Below, in pieces: positions 1-9,192 of a DNA stretch of 64,000 nucleotides. A model generated the notes under the pieces. It ran no database searches, had not been told where the DNA came from, and saw only the letters and a program-made list of their open reading frames with translations. Every line of letters starts with the position of its first letter. The first letter of the stretch is position 1. Source of the stretch: Pedobacter gandavensis (GTDB lineage Bacteria > Bacteroidota > Bacteroidia > Sphingobacteriales > Sphingobacteriaceae); assembly GCF_014172405.1 (NCBI RefSeq), contig NZ_WNXC01000011.1, forward strand, positions 1 through 64,000, given 5' to 3'. A program made the translations under genes and the position numbers.

Positions 1-149
1 AAATAACTAGTTTAAGGGCAATCCAAGATATTATTAGAACATAAAAGATGAAGTGTAATAAAATAAACTTAAACACATAAAGTCAACCTAGGCTTGAGAA
101 AAAACAGCTTCATAGTCAGGTAGGAATAGCAAATCCTTTTAAAAAGAAA

Positions 150-177
150 AAGCTGCCAGTAGGTTATCTGGCAGCTT
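150..177 (-). terminator. Rho-independent terminator of the 71-residue gene
   Basis: A perfect 10-bp stem (150-159 with 168-177, 8-nt loop) lies just past the stop of the minus-strand gene. On the minus strand it is followed by a T-rich tract (complement of 137-149). Confidence 0.8.
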
Positions 178-192
178 CAATTCGTTTTTAAA

Positions 193-408
193 TTACTTGG
201 CTCTGGAGTAAGCTAAAATTTTCGCGATGGTTTCATCGGAAGGATTTTTGATTAAGCCATCCAGTTGGTGCCTGATTTGGTCATAAAACATCATGTCGAG
301 TTCTATAACTGCATCTGCAGCAGGTTTTTCCTGCTTTTGCAAAGCGCAATTTGACTTGTTAAAAGAGGTAAAGGTTTCCATCATAAGCAACAATAAATGT
401 TCGTTCAC
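193..408 (-). CDS. Small conserved-type hypothetical protein, 71 residues
   Basis: I do not recognise a named family. The product is small and soluble, with a mildly hydrophobic Met/Leu-rich N-terminus and an acidic middle; no signal peptide or clear membrane span is seen. It lies downstream of the ECF sigma gene on the same strand, 230 bp away, and has its own strong terminator right after the stop, which supports a real transcript ending here. The hairpin at 595-613 between the two genes suggests it is not simply co-transcribed with the sigma gene. Function unknown. A role tied to the sigma factor would be a guess from position only. Confidence 0.6.
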   Translation of the reverse strand: MNEHLLLLMMETFTSFNKSNCALQKQEKPAADAVIELDMMFYDQIRHQLDGLIKNPSDETIAKILAYSRAK

Positions 409-594
409 TAATAGAAACGTTATTGTTATACATTTATTTTAACCTAAACTACATTTTGTGTAACTAGTTTGTTGCATGTTTTACAAGCGCTAAGCCCTTA
501 ATTTTATATGACCATTATTGCCTGTTTAAAGGGCGAATTGTGTATTATCTAACCGATAACCAATCATTAAATCAAATTTATTAAATTCGAATAA

Positions 595-613
595 CTACGC
601 TTTGTAAGCGTAG
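595..613 (-). terminator. Probable terminator hairpin after the ECF sigma gene
   Basis: A perfect 8-bp stem (595-602 with 606-613) with a 3-nt loop lies 25 bp past the sigma factor stop on the minus strand. The following tract is AT-rich rather than a clean T-run, so termination may be partial. Confidence 0.45.
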
Positions 614-638
614 ATTACGCTTCGCTTCATCAAAAAAA

Positions 639-1214
639 TCAAGAAACCTCTTTCACTTTCATCATCTTTCTAAGATTGCTCAATGCATAACGCATTCTGC
701 CTAAAGCAGTATTGATACTAACCTCAGTGAGGTCTGCAATTTCTTTAAAACTTAGATCAGCATAATGGCGCATGATGAGCACTTCTTTTTGATCATCTGG
801 TAATAAATGGATCATTGCGCGAAGATCGTAATGAGTTTGTTCTCTCAACATTTTTTCTTCTGCACTCTCTTCATGAACCTGAAGTAAGTTAAATATATCT
901 GTTCCATCGGCACTTGTAATAACCGGTGCTCGTTTTTCACGTCTAAAATAATCGATTACTAAGTTGTGTGCAATTCGCATTACCCAAGGTAAAAATTTAC
1001 CTTCTTCATTGTATCGACCAGATCTGAGCGTATTGATCACTTTAATAAAAGCATCCTGAAAGATATCCTCCGCGAGGTACTGATCCTTTACTAAAAGATA
1101 GATGGAGGTGTATATTTTTGACTTGTGTCTTTTGAGAAGTTCTTCTAAAACCGATTCTTCACCGGTAAGATATGACTTCACCAAGTCCTGATCACTATAT
1201 AATTCTAATTTCAT
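639..1214 (-). CDS. RNA polymerase ECF-type sigma-70 factor
   Basis: This is a 191-residue sigma factor with only regions 2 and 4, the ECF architecture. Region 2 is seen around residues 25-95 (acidic DIFQDAFIKV segment and the WVMRIAHNLVIDYFRR stretch). Region 4 is a helix-turn-helix around 135-185 (LPDDQKEVLIMRHY, then LSFKEIADLTEVSINTALGR). No anti-sigma gene lies beside it, unlike the FecI/FecR pair at 42.5 kb, so it is probably controlled by its own synthesis or by a distant partner. It resembles the widely conserved stand-alone RpoE-like sigma of Bacteroidota (family knowledge). It is divergent from the uvrA-like gene, sharing a 258-bp intergenic region. Confidence 0.93.
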   Translation of the reverse strand: MKLELYSDQDLVKSYLTGEESVLEELLKRHKSKIYTSIYLLVKDQYLAEDIFQDAFIKVINTLRSGRYNEEGKFLPWVMRIAHNLVIDYFRREKRAPVITSADGTDIFNLLQVHEESAEEKMLREQTHYDLRAMIHLLPDDQKEVLIMRHYADLSFKEIADLTEVSINTALGRMRYALSNLRKMMKVKEVS

Positions 1215-1398
1215 AGGAGTATCCGTACTAATAAGTTCCCTGCTAATTGCTATAAAATACTTAGTAGATGTTTTAATCGATATATCTCTCCTGTTAGTTA
1301 GTGGTTTAGTTTGTTCGTTAGTTCCCCAAAAGAACCAATTTTTTATTAGAATCCAATAGAAAAACTGTTAAAAAAAAATAAAACTGGATCTGGGGTCT

Positions 1399-1406
1399 TA
1401 TTTTTG
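1399..1406 (+). promoter_or_regulatory. -7 promoter box (TAnnTTTG) for the uvrA-like gene
   Basis: TATTTTTG matches the Bacteroidota -7 consensus and lies 67 bp before the ATG. No convincing TTTG -33 box is seen at the usual spacing. Confidence 0.5.
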
Positions 1407-1472
1407 CATGATCTCAAAAATGGCAATATTGCTTTTTTTGGGTTAACTTAGCACTATTCTATCCAGAAGTCA

Positions 1473-4274
1473 ATGAATAACGAAATCGATAAAGATCCAC
1501 ATCAACATATAATCATAAAGGGTGCCAGAGTCCATAATTTGAAAAATATAGACGTTGCCATTCCTAAAAATAAATTGGTAGTCATCACCGGAATGTCTGG
1601 TTCAGGGAAATCATCCTTGGCTTTTGATACGCTATATGCCGAAGGTCAAAGGCGTTATGTAGAGAGTCTTTCTTCTTATGCTCGACAATTCATGGGGCGT
1701 ATGAACAAGCCGGATGTGGATTATATTAAAGGAATTGCACCAGCAATTGCGATTGAGCAAAAAGTGATCACTTCAAATCCGAGGTCTACTGTAGGCACTT
1801 CTACTGAAATTTATGATTATTTGAAACTTCTATTTTCCAGAATAGGTAAAACATTTTCACCGGTATCCGGCGAAATCGTAAAAAAGGATACGGTTAGCAC
1901 AGTGGTTGATTTTATTTCTGGTTTAGAGCAGGACAGTGCAGTAACTATTTTTTGCCCACTGTTTCCACACAACAACAGATCAATTAAAGAAGAATTGGCC
2001 GTATTACTACAAAAGGGTTTTCTAAGAATTTTCTATAAAGGGGAGGTTTTGAAAATTGAGGCCATACTTGAAGATACTTCATTTGAAGATTTTGAGCTTT
2101 CGGATGCGGAAACTGTAAGAATTTTGATTGACAGGATTGTCGTAAGCACTGAGGAGGAAACGTTGAGTCGAATCGCGGATTCTGTACAAACAGCTTTTTT
2201 CGAAGGAAAGGGTGACTTATATGTAGAGCATGATGGGAAATCGAATCATTTTTGTGATCGATTTGAGTTGGACGGTATACGCTTTGACGAGCCTACCCCA
2301 AATTTTTTCAGCTTCAATAATCCATATGGGGCTTGTAAAAGATGTGAAGGTTATGGAAATGTGATCGGAATTGATGAGGATCTAGTAATTCCTGATAAGA
2401 GTAAGAGTTTATATGATAATGCAATTGCGCCATGGCGTGGTGAAAAAATGCGGGAATGGTTAAATAAATTGATCAAAAACGCGGATAAATTTAGCTTCCC
2501 TATTCATCGCCCTTTTAATGAACTGACAGAAGAGCAGCAAAGATTAATCTGGACAGGAAATAAATATTTTGAGGGATTAGATGCTTTTTTTAAGGAACTT
2601 GAAGAACAGACATTTAAAATTCAATATCGGGTAATGCTGTCCAGGTATCGTGGGAAAACGGTATGTCCAGACTGCAAAGGTTCCAGATTACGTAAGGATG
2701 CAGCTTATGTGAAAATTAATGGCAAGTCTATTATTGACGTGGTATTGATGCCTTTGGAAACTATTCTAAATTTCTTCAATCATTTGGAACTGTCTTCTAA
2801 TGATGCAAAGATTGCAAAAAGACTATTGGCAGAAATCGTTAACCGAGTATTGTTCCTAAACAATGTAGGTTTAGGCTATCTGACTTTAAACAGGTTGTCC
2901 AACACCCTATCTGGAGGGGAATCTCAAAGGATCAACCTTGCAACCTCTTTAGGAAGTAGTTTGGTAGGATCTATCTATGTTTTGGATGAGCCAAGTATTG
3001 GTTTACATCCAAGAGACACTAATAAACTAATTGAAGTGCTACTTTCTTTGAGAAATGTTGGTAATACTGTTTTGGTGGTAGAACATGAGGAAGAAATGAT
3101 GAAGGCTGCTGATCATATTATAGATATTGGTCCGGAAGCGGGTACCCACGGAGGAAACTTGGTATTCAGTGGTACTTACAAAGAAATTATAAAAGATAAA
3201 AACAGTCTTACCGGACGATATTTATCCGGGGCAGAAAAGATCGCAATTCCTGGTAGAAGAAGGGCTTGGAAGGACCATATTCTGATTAAGGGTGCTCGAG
3301 AGAATAACCTGAAAAATATTGATGTAAAGTTTCCTTTAGGCGTTTTCACAGTGGTGAGTGGTGTTTCAGGAAGTGGAAAAACGAGTTTAATCAAAAAAAT
3401 CCTTTATCCTGCGTTGCAAAAAGCCATTGGTAATTATGCAGGTGAGCAAACAGGTGCTTATGATGGGATCTATGGTGATTATGAATTGGTGAGTCAGGTG
3501 GAAATGGTAGATCAGAATCCTATTGGAAGATCATCTAGGTCTAACCCTGTGACCTATGTCAAGGCTTGGGATGACGTCCGTGCACTGTTTTCAGCCTTGC
3601 CTGCCTCAAAAGCTGCCGGATTAAAGCCTGCGGCATTCTCCTTTAACGTAGAAGGCGGTCGATGTGATGTTTGTCAGGGAGAGGGGGAAGTGAAAATTGA
3701 AATGCAATTCATGGCTGATATCTATCTTCCTTGCGAAGCCTGTGGAGGAAGAAGGTTTAAACAGCAGGTACTCGACATCACTTATAATGAGAAAAATGTA
3801 TCGGATATTTTAGATATGACCATAGATGAGGCTGTCGAGTTCTTCAAAGGAGAGCCTAAAATCTTGACTAAATTGCAGCCATTGGTGGATGTTGGCTTGG
3901 GCTATGTCCATTTAGGACAATCGTCAAATACTTTATCAGGGGGAGAAGCGCAGCGTATCAAACTTGCTTCATTTTTGATCAAAGGAAACAATGCAAACAA
4001 GACATTATTCATCTTCGATGAGCCGACTACTGGTTTGCATTTTCATGACATCAAAAAACTACTGATCGCTTTAAATACATTGATCGAACAAGGAAACACA
4101 ATTTTGGTTATCGAGCATAATATGGACATGATTAAATCGGCAGATTGGATCATAGACATTGGTCCGGAAGGTGGAGATAAAGGTGGTCATGTTGTTTTTG
4201 AAGGAACCCCAGAAGAGCTCGTTGCTGCTAAATCATCATATACTGCTAAGTATTTATCAGCACACATGAAATAA
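1473..4274 (+). CDS. uvrA: UvrA-family ABC ATPase (excinuclease subunit A paralogue)
   Basis: The 933-residue protein has the full UvrA layout: Walker A GMSGSGKS (40-47), signature [12 protein letters not shown] (479-490), second Walker A GVSGSGKT (630-637), and second signature [12 protein letters not shown] (821-832) followed by FDEPTTGLH. UvrA dimers scan DNA for bulky damage and load UvrB. The second zinc module is intact (Cys 731, 734, 754, 757). The first is incomplete: Cys288 and Cys291 are present, but only Cys261 of the other pair, with Phe at 264. Sequence stretches such as [20 protein letters not shown] fit the second UvrA type common in Bacteroidota rather than the canonical one (recollection), so a separate standard uvrA probably exists elsewhere. 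The LysE-type gene follows after 14 bp. Confidence 0.9.
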   Translation: MNNEIDKDPHQHIIIKGARVHNLKNIDVAIPKNKLVVITGMSGSGKSSLAFDTLYAEGQRRYVESLSSYARQFMGRMNKPDVDYIKGIAPAIAIEQKVITSNPRSTVGTSTEIYDYLKLLFSRIGKTFSPVSGEIVKKDTVSTVVDFISGLEQDSAVTIFCPLFPHNNRSIKEELAVLLQKGFLRIFYKGEVLKIEAILEDTSFEDFELSDAETVRILIDRIVVSTEEETLSRIADSVQTAFFEGKGDLYVEHDGKSNHFCDRFELDGIRFDEPTPNFFSFNNPYGACKRCEGYGNVIGIDEDLVIPDKSKSLYDNAIAPWRGEKMREWLNKLIKNADKFSFPIHRPFNELTEEQQRLIWTGNKYFEGLDAFFKELEEQTFKIQYRVMLSRYRGKTVCPDCKGSRLRKDAAYVKINGKSIIDVVLMPLETILNFFNHLELSSNDAKIAKRLLAEIVNRVLFLNNVGLGYLTLNRLSNTLSGGESQRINLATSLGSSLVGSIYVLDEPSIGLHPRDTNKLIEVLLSLRNVGNTVLVVEHEEEMMKAADHIIDIGPEAGTHGGNLVFSGTYKEIIKDKNSLTGRYLSGAEKIAIPGRRRAWKDHILIKGARENNLKNIDVKFPLGVFTVVSGVSGSGKTSLIKKILYPALQKAIGNYAGEQTGAYDGIYGDYELVSQVEMVDQNPIGRSSRSNPVTYVKAWDDVRALFSALPASKAAGLKPAAFSFNVEGGRCDVCQGEGEVKIEMQFMADIYLPCEACGGRRFKQQVLDITYNEKNVSDILDMTIDEAVEFFKGEPKILTKLQPLVDVGLGYVHLGQSSNTLSGGEAQRIKLASFLIKGNNANKTLFIFDEPTTGLHFHDIKKLLIALNTLIEQGNTILVIEHNMDMIKSADWIIDIGPEGGDKGGHVVFEGTPEELVAAKSSYTAKYLSAHMK

Positions 4275-4288
4275 TTGTATCTTCGCGA

Positions 4289-4909
4289 ATGCTATTTTTA
4301 ACACTCTTTTTAGGGATAATCTTGAACATGGTTGGATATATCCCTCCGGGAAATATCAACCTAACAGTAGTTCAAATCACGATTACTCGAGGAATCAGAC
4401 AAGCACTTTATTTTATTGGGGCCTTCTCTGCGATAGAAATACTTTTCACTTTTGGTGTGATGAGATTTGTACAATGGCTTTCTAGTGAGATCCAGTTGGG
4501 GAGTATTATTGATGTACTCATGGTTTTTATGTTTGGGATTCTGGGTGTTATCACCTGGAGATCAAGGAAGGAAATGCCGAAGGCTGACTATTCAAAGAAA
4601 GACAGTATAAAGTATGGAATGCTGCTTGGTGTAGTTAATCCTATGCAAATTCCATATTGGTTATTTGTGGGCACTTATCTGATTTCTAAAGAATGGATTG
4701 ATATTGGTTATCTTTCATTAACTGTTTTTAGTATAGGATCTGGTATTGGTGCTGCACTTGCTTTATACGGTTTTGCTCGTTTTGCACAGTACATACAAGA
4801 AAAGTTTACTTTAAGTAGTTATGTGGTGAACAAAGGTATTGCGCTGTTGTTTTTTGCATTGTCTGCTTATCATATTGTAAAGATCATTTATATCTACGGG
4901 TTCAAATAA
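4289..4909 (+). CDS. LysE-family transporter (putative amino-acid exporter)
   Basis: The product is a 206-residue integral membrane protein with about six hydrophobic segments. Near the N-terminus it carries the LysE/RhtB-family glycine-proline turn (YIPPGNINL), and a second conserved piece GVVNPMQIPYW lies in the middle. The family exports amino acids or small metabolites; the substrate cannot be told from sequence. It starts 14 bp after the uvrA-like stop and is probably co-transcribed, although a TATCTTCG box at 4278-4285 could give a very short leader. A hairpin overlaps its stop codon. Confidence 0.8.
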   Translation: MLFLTLFLGIILNMVGYIPPGNINLTVVQITITRGIRQALYFIGAFSAIEILFTFGVMRFVQWLSSEIQLGSIIDVLMVFMFGILGVITWRSRKEMPKADYSKKDSIKYGMLLGVVNPMQIPYWLFVGTYLISKEWIDIGYLSLTVFSIGSGIGAALALYGFARFAQYIQEKFTLSSYVVNKGIALLFFALSAYHIVKIIYIYGFK

Positions 4910-4926
4910 GGTTTTCATTTGAACCC
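4898..4926. terminator. Hairpin between convergent genes, overlapping a stop codon
   Basis: A perfect 10-bp stem (4898-4907 with 4917-4926) includes the TAA of the LysE-type gene. No T-run follows on either strand, so it may stabilise the 3' end rather than act as a full terminator. Confidence 0.5.
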
Positions 4927-4962
4927 ATTGCTGCCCTTTAAATGGAACATAGTTTAAAAAAC

Positions 4963-6201
4963 TTATGGTTTTAAAAACTCCAGATTCCATATTCTTTCAG
5001 CTCTTCTTCCGATGATCCAGAAGGAGGCTGCAAGTACGCAAAAGAAAAGTGCTTTATGCCAGCTGTCCCAGAAGTACTCAAAATAACGGGTATATAGATT
5101 GATGAAAAGAAAAGTAATACCGAATTCCCTGGCGATATCATCTCTGTATTTTAAGCCCACAAAAATGCTGATCACGCAGGCTGAAGCAGAAACAATGGCC
5201 CAATAGAACAAGCTAATTTGCTTTACGCCATACCATTCGGCTAATGTTCCGAAATTTCCAAATACGGAAAGAAGCCATAGGGAGAAAAACAAATACATCA
5301 TACCGATGATATAGGTGATCTGAAAAAAGTGTCCTAAACTTCTATTGGATGAAGTTTGCGTGGCGACATGATCCGTTGAATTTTCAGCGTGATTTACAGA
5401 ACTTCTAAATTCTTTTGATTGAACCTCTCGTTGATTTGAGAGCCCAGGATCTGCCGCATTTGTTTCAGTGGAAATGGGTTGTTCGTCCTTAATTCCATGG
5501 GGTGTTTTTTTTCCTGAGAAAGAGAAGTTTTTGACCGAAGTGCTGGAGCCTTTCATTAGGAAAGAAGCTGCAGTTAATACGAAACCAAAGCACACGAAGC
5601 GCAATGGATAATTCATTCCTGCAAAGTACCAGTTTCCTCTGGATAGATAGCCACTTTCCGTTCCGAACCAGGCGCCAAGGGAGATCAACATAAATGCCCA
5701 TATCAATCTTGATTGAAAAATATAAGCAAGAATGCCATAGACGATTACTGCGATTAGAAGGAGCAAGGAAAAGTGCGTCCCACCGGCATGAATAGCCTTT
5801 CCTAAATAAGCAATTGTATTGGCAGTAAGCATAACTGCGGTAAATACCAGTGCTTCATTGCTAAACACCTGATGCGACTTAGTCTTCTTTCTTTTGAAAC
5901 TGAGAAAATAAAGATAACCGGCAGCAATTGCTGAAAGTAGACTGATGACACCGTCAGAAGTTTCATATAAGCTTTCTAGGTATTTGAGTATTTTATTGTC
6001 TACTAGTAATGCGCCCAGGGAGATTACACCACATGCCATAGCAATCCAAAATGAATATTGTGCTAACCTCCTCCAGTCGAATTGTTTCGTTTCATAACTA
6101 TTGCGTAACCTTTCCACATCAGTAGGGCTGAGTAACTTTTTCTCTTGCCAATGTTCCAGCATCTCGTCTAAAAACTCACTTTTTTCAGAATCTATTTTCA
6201 T
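4963..6201 (-). CDS. Multi-span membrane protein, DUF2157-like
   Basis: This is a 412-residue protein with a soluble N-terminal 45 residues, then about ten hydrophobic segments, split by a polar linker of roughly 65 residues (about 220-285) rich in Ser, Thr, Asn and Glu. The N-terminal charged helix and the GAWFGTESGY motif resemble DUF2157 membrane proteins; this is from memory and unconfirmed. No catalytic or transport motif is visible. It converges on the LysE-type gene and stands alone, 283 bp from the antiporter gene behind it. Function unknown. Confidence 0.7.
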   Translation of the reverse strand: MKIDSEKSEFLDEMLEHWQEKKLLSPTDVERLRNSYETKQFDWRRLAQYSFWIAMACGVISLGALLVDNKILKYLESLYETSDGVISLLSAIAAGYLYFLSFKRKKTKSHQVFSNEALVFTAVMLTANTIAYLGKAIHAGGTHFSLLLLIAVIVYGILAYIFQSRLIWAFMLISLGAWFGTESGYLSRGNWYFAGMNYPLRFVCFGFVLTAASFLMKGSSTSVKNFSFSGKKTPHGIKDEQPISTETNAADPGLSNQREVQSKEFRSSVNHAENSTDHVATQTSSNRSLGHFFQITYIIGMMYLFFSLWLLSVFGNFGTLAEWYGVKQISLFYWAIVSASACVISIFVGLKYRDDIAREFGITFLFINLYTRYFEYFWDSWHKALFFCVLAASFWIIGRRAERIWNLEFLKP

Positions 6202-6390
6202 TAAAATATATTAAGCTTTTAAAAAGTATATTGCTAAAGTAAGATTATAAATGATTTATCGTATAGTGATTTCGGTTTAATATGTTGTTTTATAACAAAG
6301 GCACCTTATTTTATTTAAGTTCGTAAAATTGCAACCGTTTTTTTTGCAAAACGGACATCATTATATTCTTAATAACATTACTACATAAAA

Positions 6391-6424
6391 ATACCCCCAG
6401 AATTTTCTAATTTCTTGGGGGTAT
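6391..6424 (-). terminator. Terminator of the antiporter gene
   Basis: A 9-bp stem (6391-6399 with 6416-6424) with five G-C pairs in a row lies 60 bp past the antiporter stop. On the minus strand a short TTTT tract follows. Confidence 0.6.
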
Positions 6425-6484
6425 GGTATGCTAAAATTTTGGGAGTATTGTGACTCAGTATGCTGATTTTCTAAATATTCCTGT

Positions 6485-8710
6485 TTAACTAAATAGCTCC
6501 GGAACTTTCTTGCTATTACCCACAATCCATACAATATCTTCATTTTCAAAGACGAGATTAGAGTCCGGATTTAATATTCGCTCTCCTTTTCTTTCAACAC
6601 CGACAACCAGACCTTGAGTTTTCTCTCTGATTCCGGAGCTTCGGATACTCTGCCCATATACAGGTGAACTGCTGTTGATTACCATCTTTTGAAGCGTCAT
6701 GTCCTTTTTAGGGAAGTTAGATTCGTTCATTAATTCTTCCTTTTGTCCTTCAAATAGTGGCTTTATGGCAGCCAGCTGATCATCTGTACCAATCACCAAT
6801 ACCTTATCATTCGGATATAATCTCTCCTCTCTTCCTGGTGTAGGAATCATGATTTTTCCACGTTCAATCAGTGCGATATTGACGCCATATTTTTCTCTGA
6901 TGGACAAGTCAATTAGTGTTTTGCCTACAAGTTCTGATTCCGGAGCGACCATTAATTCGGCAAGGTGGGTATCCCAAGGCAGGATTTCTGGTTGTTCATT
7001 CTGCTTTTCACGCGCATTCAGGTTCAATAAGAACCTACTTTCCATCTTATTATAGAAACCTTGTAGTTTTCTGGAGAAGATGAACATGCCCAGTATAATC
7101 AATGCAATGGCCACCACTACGGCGATCCAATTGCTGTAGAATTGATAAATCAGAAAGCCAACAAAGAACAAGGCTAAGGAAATCCTAAGCACTTCTAAAG
7201 CGACCAATGGGCCACGTGTGTATTTCTTATTTAACCATAAATGGGAGTACGCTTTTTTCTCTATTTTTCTAATGGCCAATGCCCATAAGAACGGCGTCAT
7301 TATGACTAAGGTCAAGATCAAGCTGATGATAATTCCGTTGTGACCGTTAATGATGTTTTCTGTAATAAATGGTTGCAGATACTTTGAACCCAGGAAAACA
7401 ATGGCGATCAGGATAACAGAGTGTATGATGGTATTGAAAGTATAAGATTTCAATAGTACCTTCCAATCACTCATGGTGGTAATACCAGCGGTACTTGAAC
7501 TGTACCTATTGATTGCCTCCACCCATTTTTTAGGTAGCGTACGTTCCAGAAAATTGTAAAAAGGTTCAGATGCCTGAATTAAATAAGGGGTGGTAAAAGT
7601 GGTAATTGCGGATACTGCTACAGCAATAGGGTAAAGGAAATCGCTGGTTACTTTTAGTGTTAGGCCAAGTGTGGCGATAATAAAAGAAAACTCTCCGATT
7701 TGAGCCAAACTCAAGCCTGTCTGTACAGACGTTTTTAAAGGCTGACCAGAAAGTAATGCGCCCATACCAGAGCTCAGGAACTTTCCTAAAATCGTTGCTA
7801 CAGTAATCACTAAGATTGGGACCGCATAATCGATCAGGATACTTGGATTGATCATCATCCCTACGGACACGAAAAATATCGCTGCAAAAAGATCTTTTAC
7901 TGATTTCGTCAGATGTTCAATGCGTTCTGCTTGTGTTGTTTCTGCTAAGATGGACCCCATGATAAAAGCGCCAAGGGCAGGGGAGAATCCTACTTTAACA
8001 GCCAATAATACCATCAATAAACATAAGGCGATAGAAACAATCAGCATGGTCTCATCATTCATCAGTTTCTTTGTTGCTTTCAGGAAAGTCGGCACTAAGA
8101 AAATACCACCAATGAACCACAAAATCAGGAAGAAACTAAGCTTTAGAATAGAGATTAGCATATCTGCACCGGCAAACTGCTGGCTTACGGCAAGGGTAGA
8201 CAGTAATACCAATAATAAAATGGCGACTAAATCTTCTACAATCAGTACGCCGAAAACCAGTCCGGCGAACTTCTTATGTTTTACACCAAGCTCTTCAAAA
8301 GCACGTATGATGATGGTAGTAGAAGAAACAGAAAGGATACCTCCAAGAAAGATACTGTCCATGGTAGACCAGCCCATGGCCATTCCGGCAGCAAAACCAA
8401 TCAACAGCATAAAGACCACTTCTACGATCGCGGTAATGGAAGCAGAACCTCCAACCTTAACCAGCTTTTTGAAACTGAATTCCAGTCCTAAGCTAAAAAG
8501 TAAAAAGATGACCCCAATTTCTGCCCAGATGGTGATGCTGGCATTGTCGGTAACAGTAGGGATAAAGTTAATATGTGGGCCAACCAATAATCCGGCAAGG
8601 ATATAACCCAATACCAATGGTTGTTTTATTTTTTTAAATAGAAGGGTAGTGATCGCAGCTGCGGCAAGTATTAAACCTAAGTCGGTGATTAATACGGGTA
8701 AATGTATCAT
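6485..8710 (-). CDS. CPA2-type cation:proton antiporter with two RCK_C (TrkA_C) domains
   Basis: The 741-residue protein has a KefB/NhaP-like antiporter domain of about 12 membrane segments over residues 1-390. These include the GFSPALGAFIMGSILAE and SLAQIGEFSFI stretches typical of monovalent cation:proton antiporters-2. A further membrane block spans roughly 425-545. The cytoplasmic tail has two consecutive TrkA_C-like modules (about 580-650, ESELVGKTLIDLSIREKYG, and about 665-735, SSPVYGQSIRSSGIREKTQG). No Rossmann NAD-binding TrkA_N domain is seen, so control probably comes from a small ligand binding the RCK_C pair. The likely role is K+ or Na+ efflux coupled to proton entry. It follows a small exported-protein gene by 59 bp. 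Confidence 0.88.
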   Translation of the reverse strand: MIHLPVLITDLGLILAAAAITTLLFKKIKQPLVLGYILAGLLVGPHINFIPTVTDNASITIWAEIGVIFLLFSLGLEFSFKKLVKVGGSASITAIVEVVFMLLIGFAAGMAMGWSTMDSIFLGGILSVSSTTIIIRAFEELGVKHKKFAGLVFGVLIVEDLVAILLLVLLSTLAVSQQFAGADMLISILKLSFFLILWFIGGIFLVPTFLKATKKLMNDETMLIVSIALCLLMVLLAVKVGFSPALGAFIMGSILAETTQAERIEHLTKSVKDLFAAIFFVSVGMMINPSILIDYAVPILVITVATILGKFLSSGMGALLSGQPLKTSVQTGLSLAQIGEFSFIIATLGLTLKVTSDFLYPIAVAVSAITTFTTPYLIQASEPFYNFLERTLPKKWVEAINRYSSSTAGITTMSDWKVLLKSYTFNTIIHSVILIAIVFLGSKYLQPFITENIINGHNGIIISLILTLVIMTPFLWALAIRKIEKKAYSHLWLNKKYTRGPLVALEVLRISLALFFVGFLIYQFYSNWIAVVVAIALIILGMFIFSRKLQGFYNKMESRFLLNLNAREKQNEQPEILPWDTHLAELMVAPESELVGKTLIDLSIREKYGVNIALIERGKIMIPTPGREERLYPNDKVLVIGTDDQLAAIKPLFEGQKEELMNESNFPKKDMTLQKMVINSSSPVYGQSIRSSGIREKTQGLVVGVERKGERILNPDSNLVFENEDIVWIVGNSKKVPELFS

Positions 8711-8769
8711 ATAAAATGTGTTTTTTTAAAGTTATGAAATAATATCGATCAGATTTCGATGATTTTAAA

Positions 8770-9132
8770 CTACCAAAAAACATGTTTAGGATACAGAAAA
8801 TTGAAAATATAGGAGTATCCAAAATTCTGAAATATATGATAAGTTCTGGTTACAACCAGAGGGATATATAAAGTTTTATCCGTTCCTTTTAGATAGAACC
8901 AAGGGTTTAGGGATTGCTTTTGTACCGGATGGTTAATAAAGGAAAGGTCTTCTCGAAACACCTTCTTTAAAGAAGTCCGGTCTTTAGACAGGGGATTAAA
9001 ATAATGCTTTTTGGTGTTGAAATTGGATTTGCTTACATAGGGGCTCACCTGAGTTACACCTTTTCCTTGTGCGGTTTGCAAGGAAATTACCTGGCTGAAA
9101 AAGAAAAATATAGCAGATAATAAAAGCCTCAT
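8770..9132 (-). CDS. Small exported hypothetical protein, 120 residues
   Basis: The product begins with a plausible signal peptide (MRLLLSAIFFFFSQVISLQ, cleavage perhaps near residue 23). The remainder is basic and aromatic-rich, with no recognised domain. The start codon sits only 14 bp after the ribF terminator, so expression depends on readthrough or on a promoter inside that hairpin region; a later start is possible but would lose the signal peptide. The antiporter gene follows 59 bp downstream on the same strand. Function unknown; it could be a lineage-specific orphan. Confidence 0.5.
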   Translation of the reverse strand: MRLLLSAIFFFFSQVISLQTAQGKGVTQVSPYVSKSNFNTKKHYFNPLSKDRTSLKKVFREDLSFINHPVQKQSLNPWFYLKGTDKTLYIPLVVTRTYHIFQNFGYSYIFNFLYPKHVFW

Positions 9133-9146
9133 TGAGGTAAATATAG

Positions 9147-9182
9147 CAAAAAAAAGCCTTTTTACCCAGTAAAAAGGCTTTT
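9147..9182 (-). terminator. Strong rho-independent terminator of ribF
   Basis: A 14-bp stem (9152-9165 with 9169-9182) is flanked on its minus-strand downstream side by an unbroken T-run (complement of 9147-9155). It starts 10 bp past the ribF stop. Confidence 0.88.
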
Positions 9183-9192
9183 AAAATGCAAC

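Noticed and set aside
7848-8606. A 252-residue plus-strand open frame opposite the antiporter gene
   Set aside because: Its Met/Lys/Ser/Thr-rich composition has no domain signs and mirrors the membrane protein on the other strand; the minus-strand gene is clearly real.
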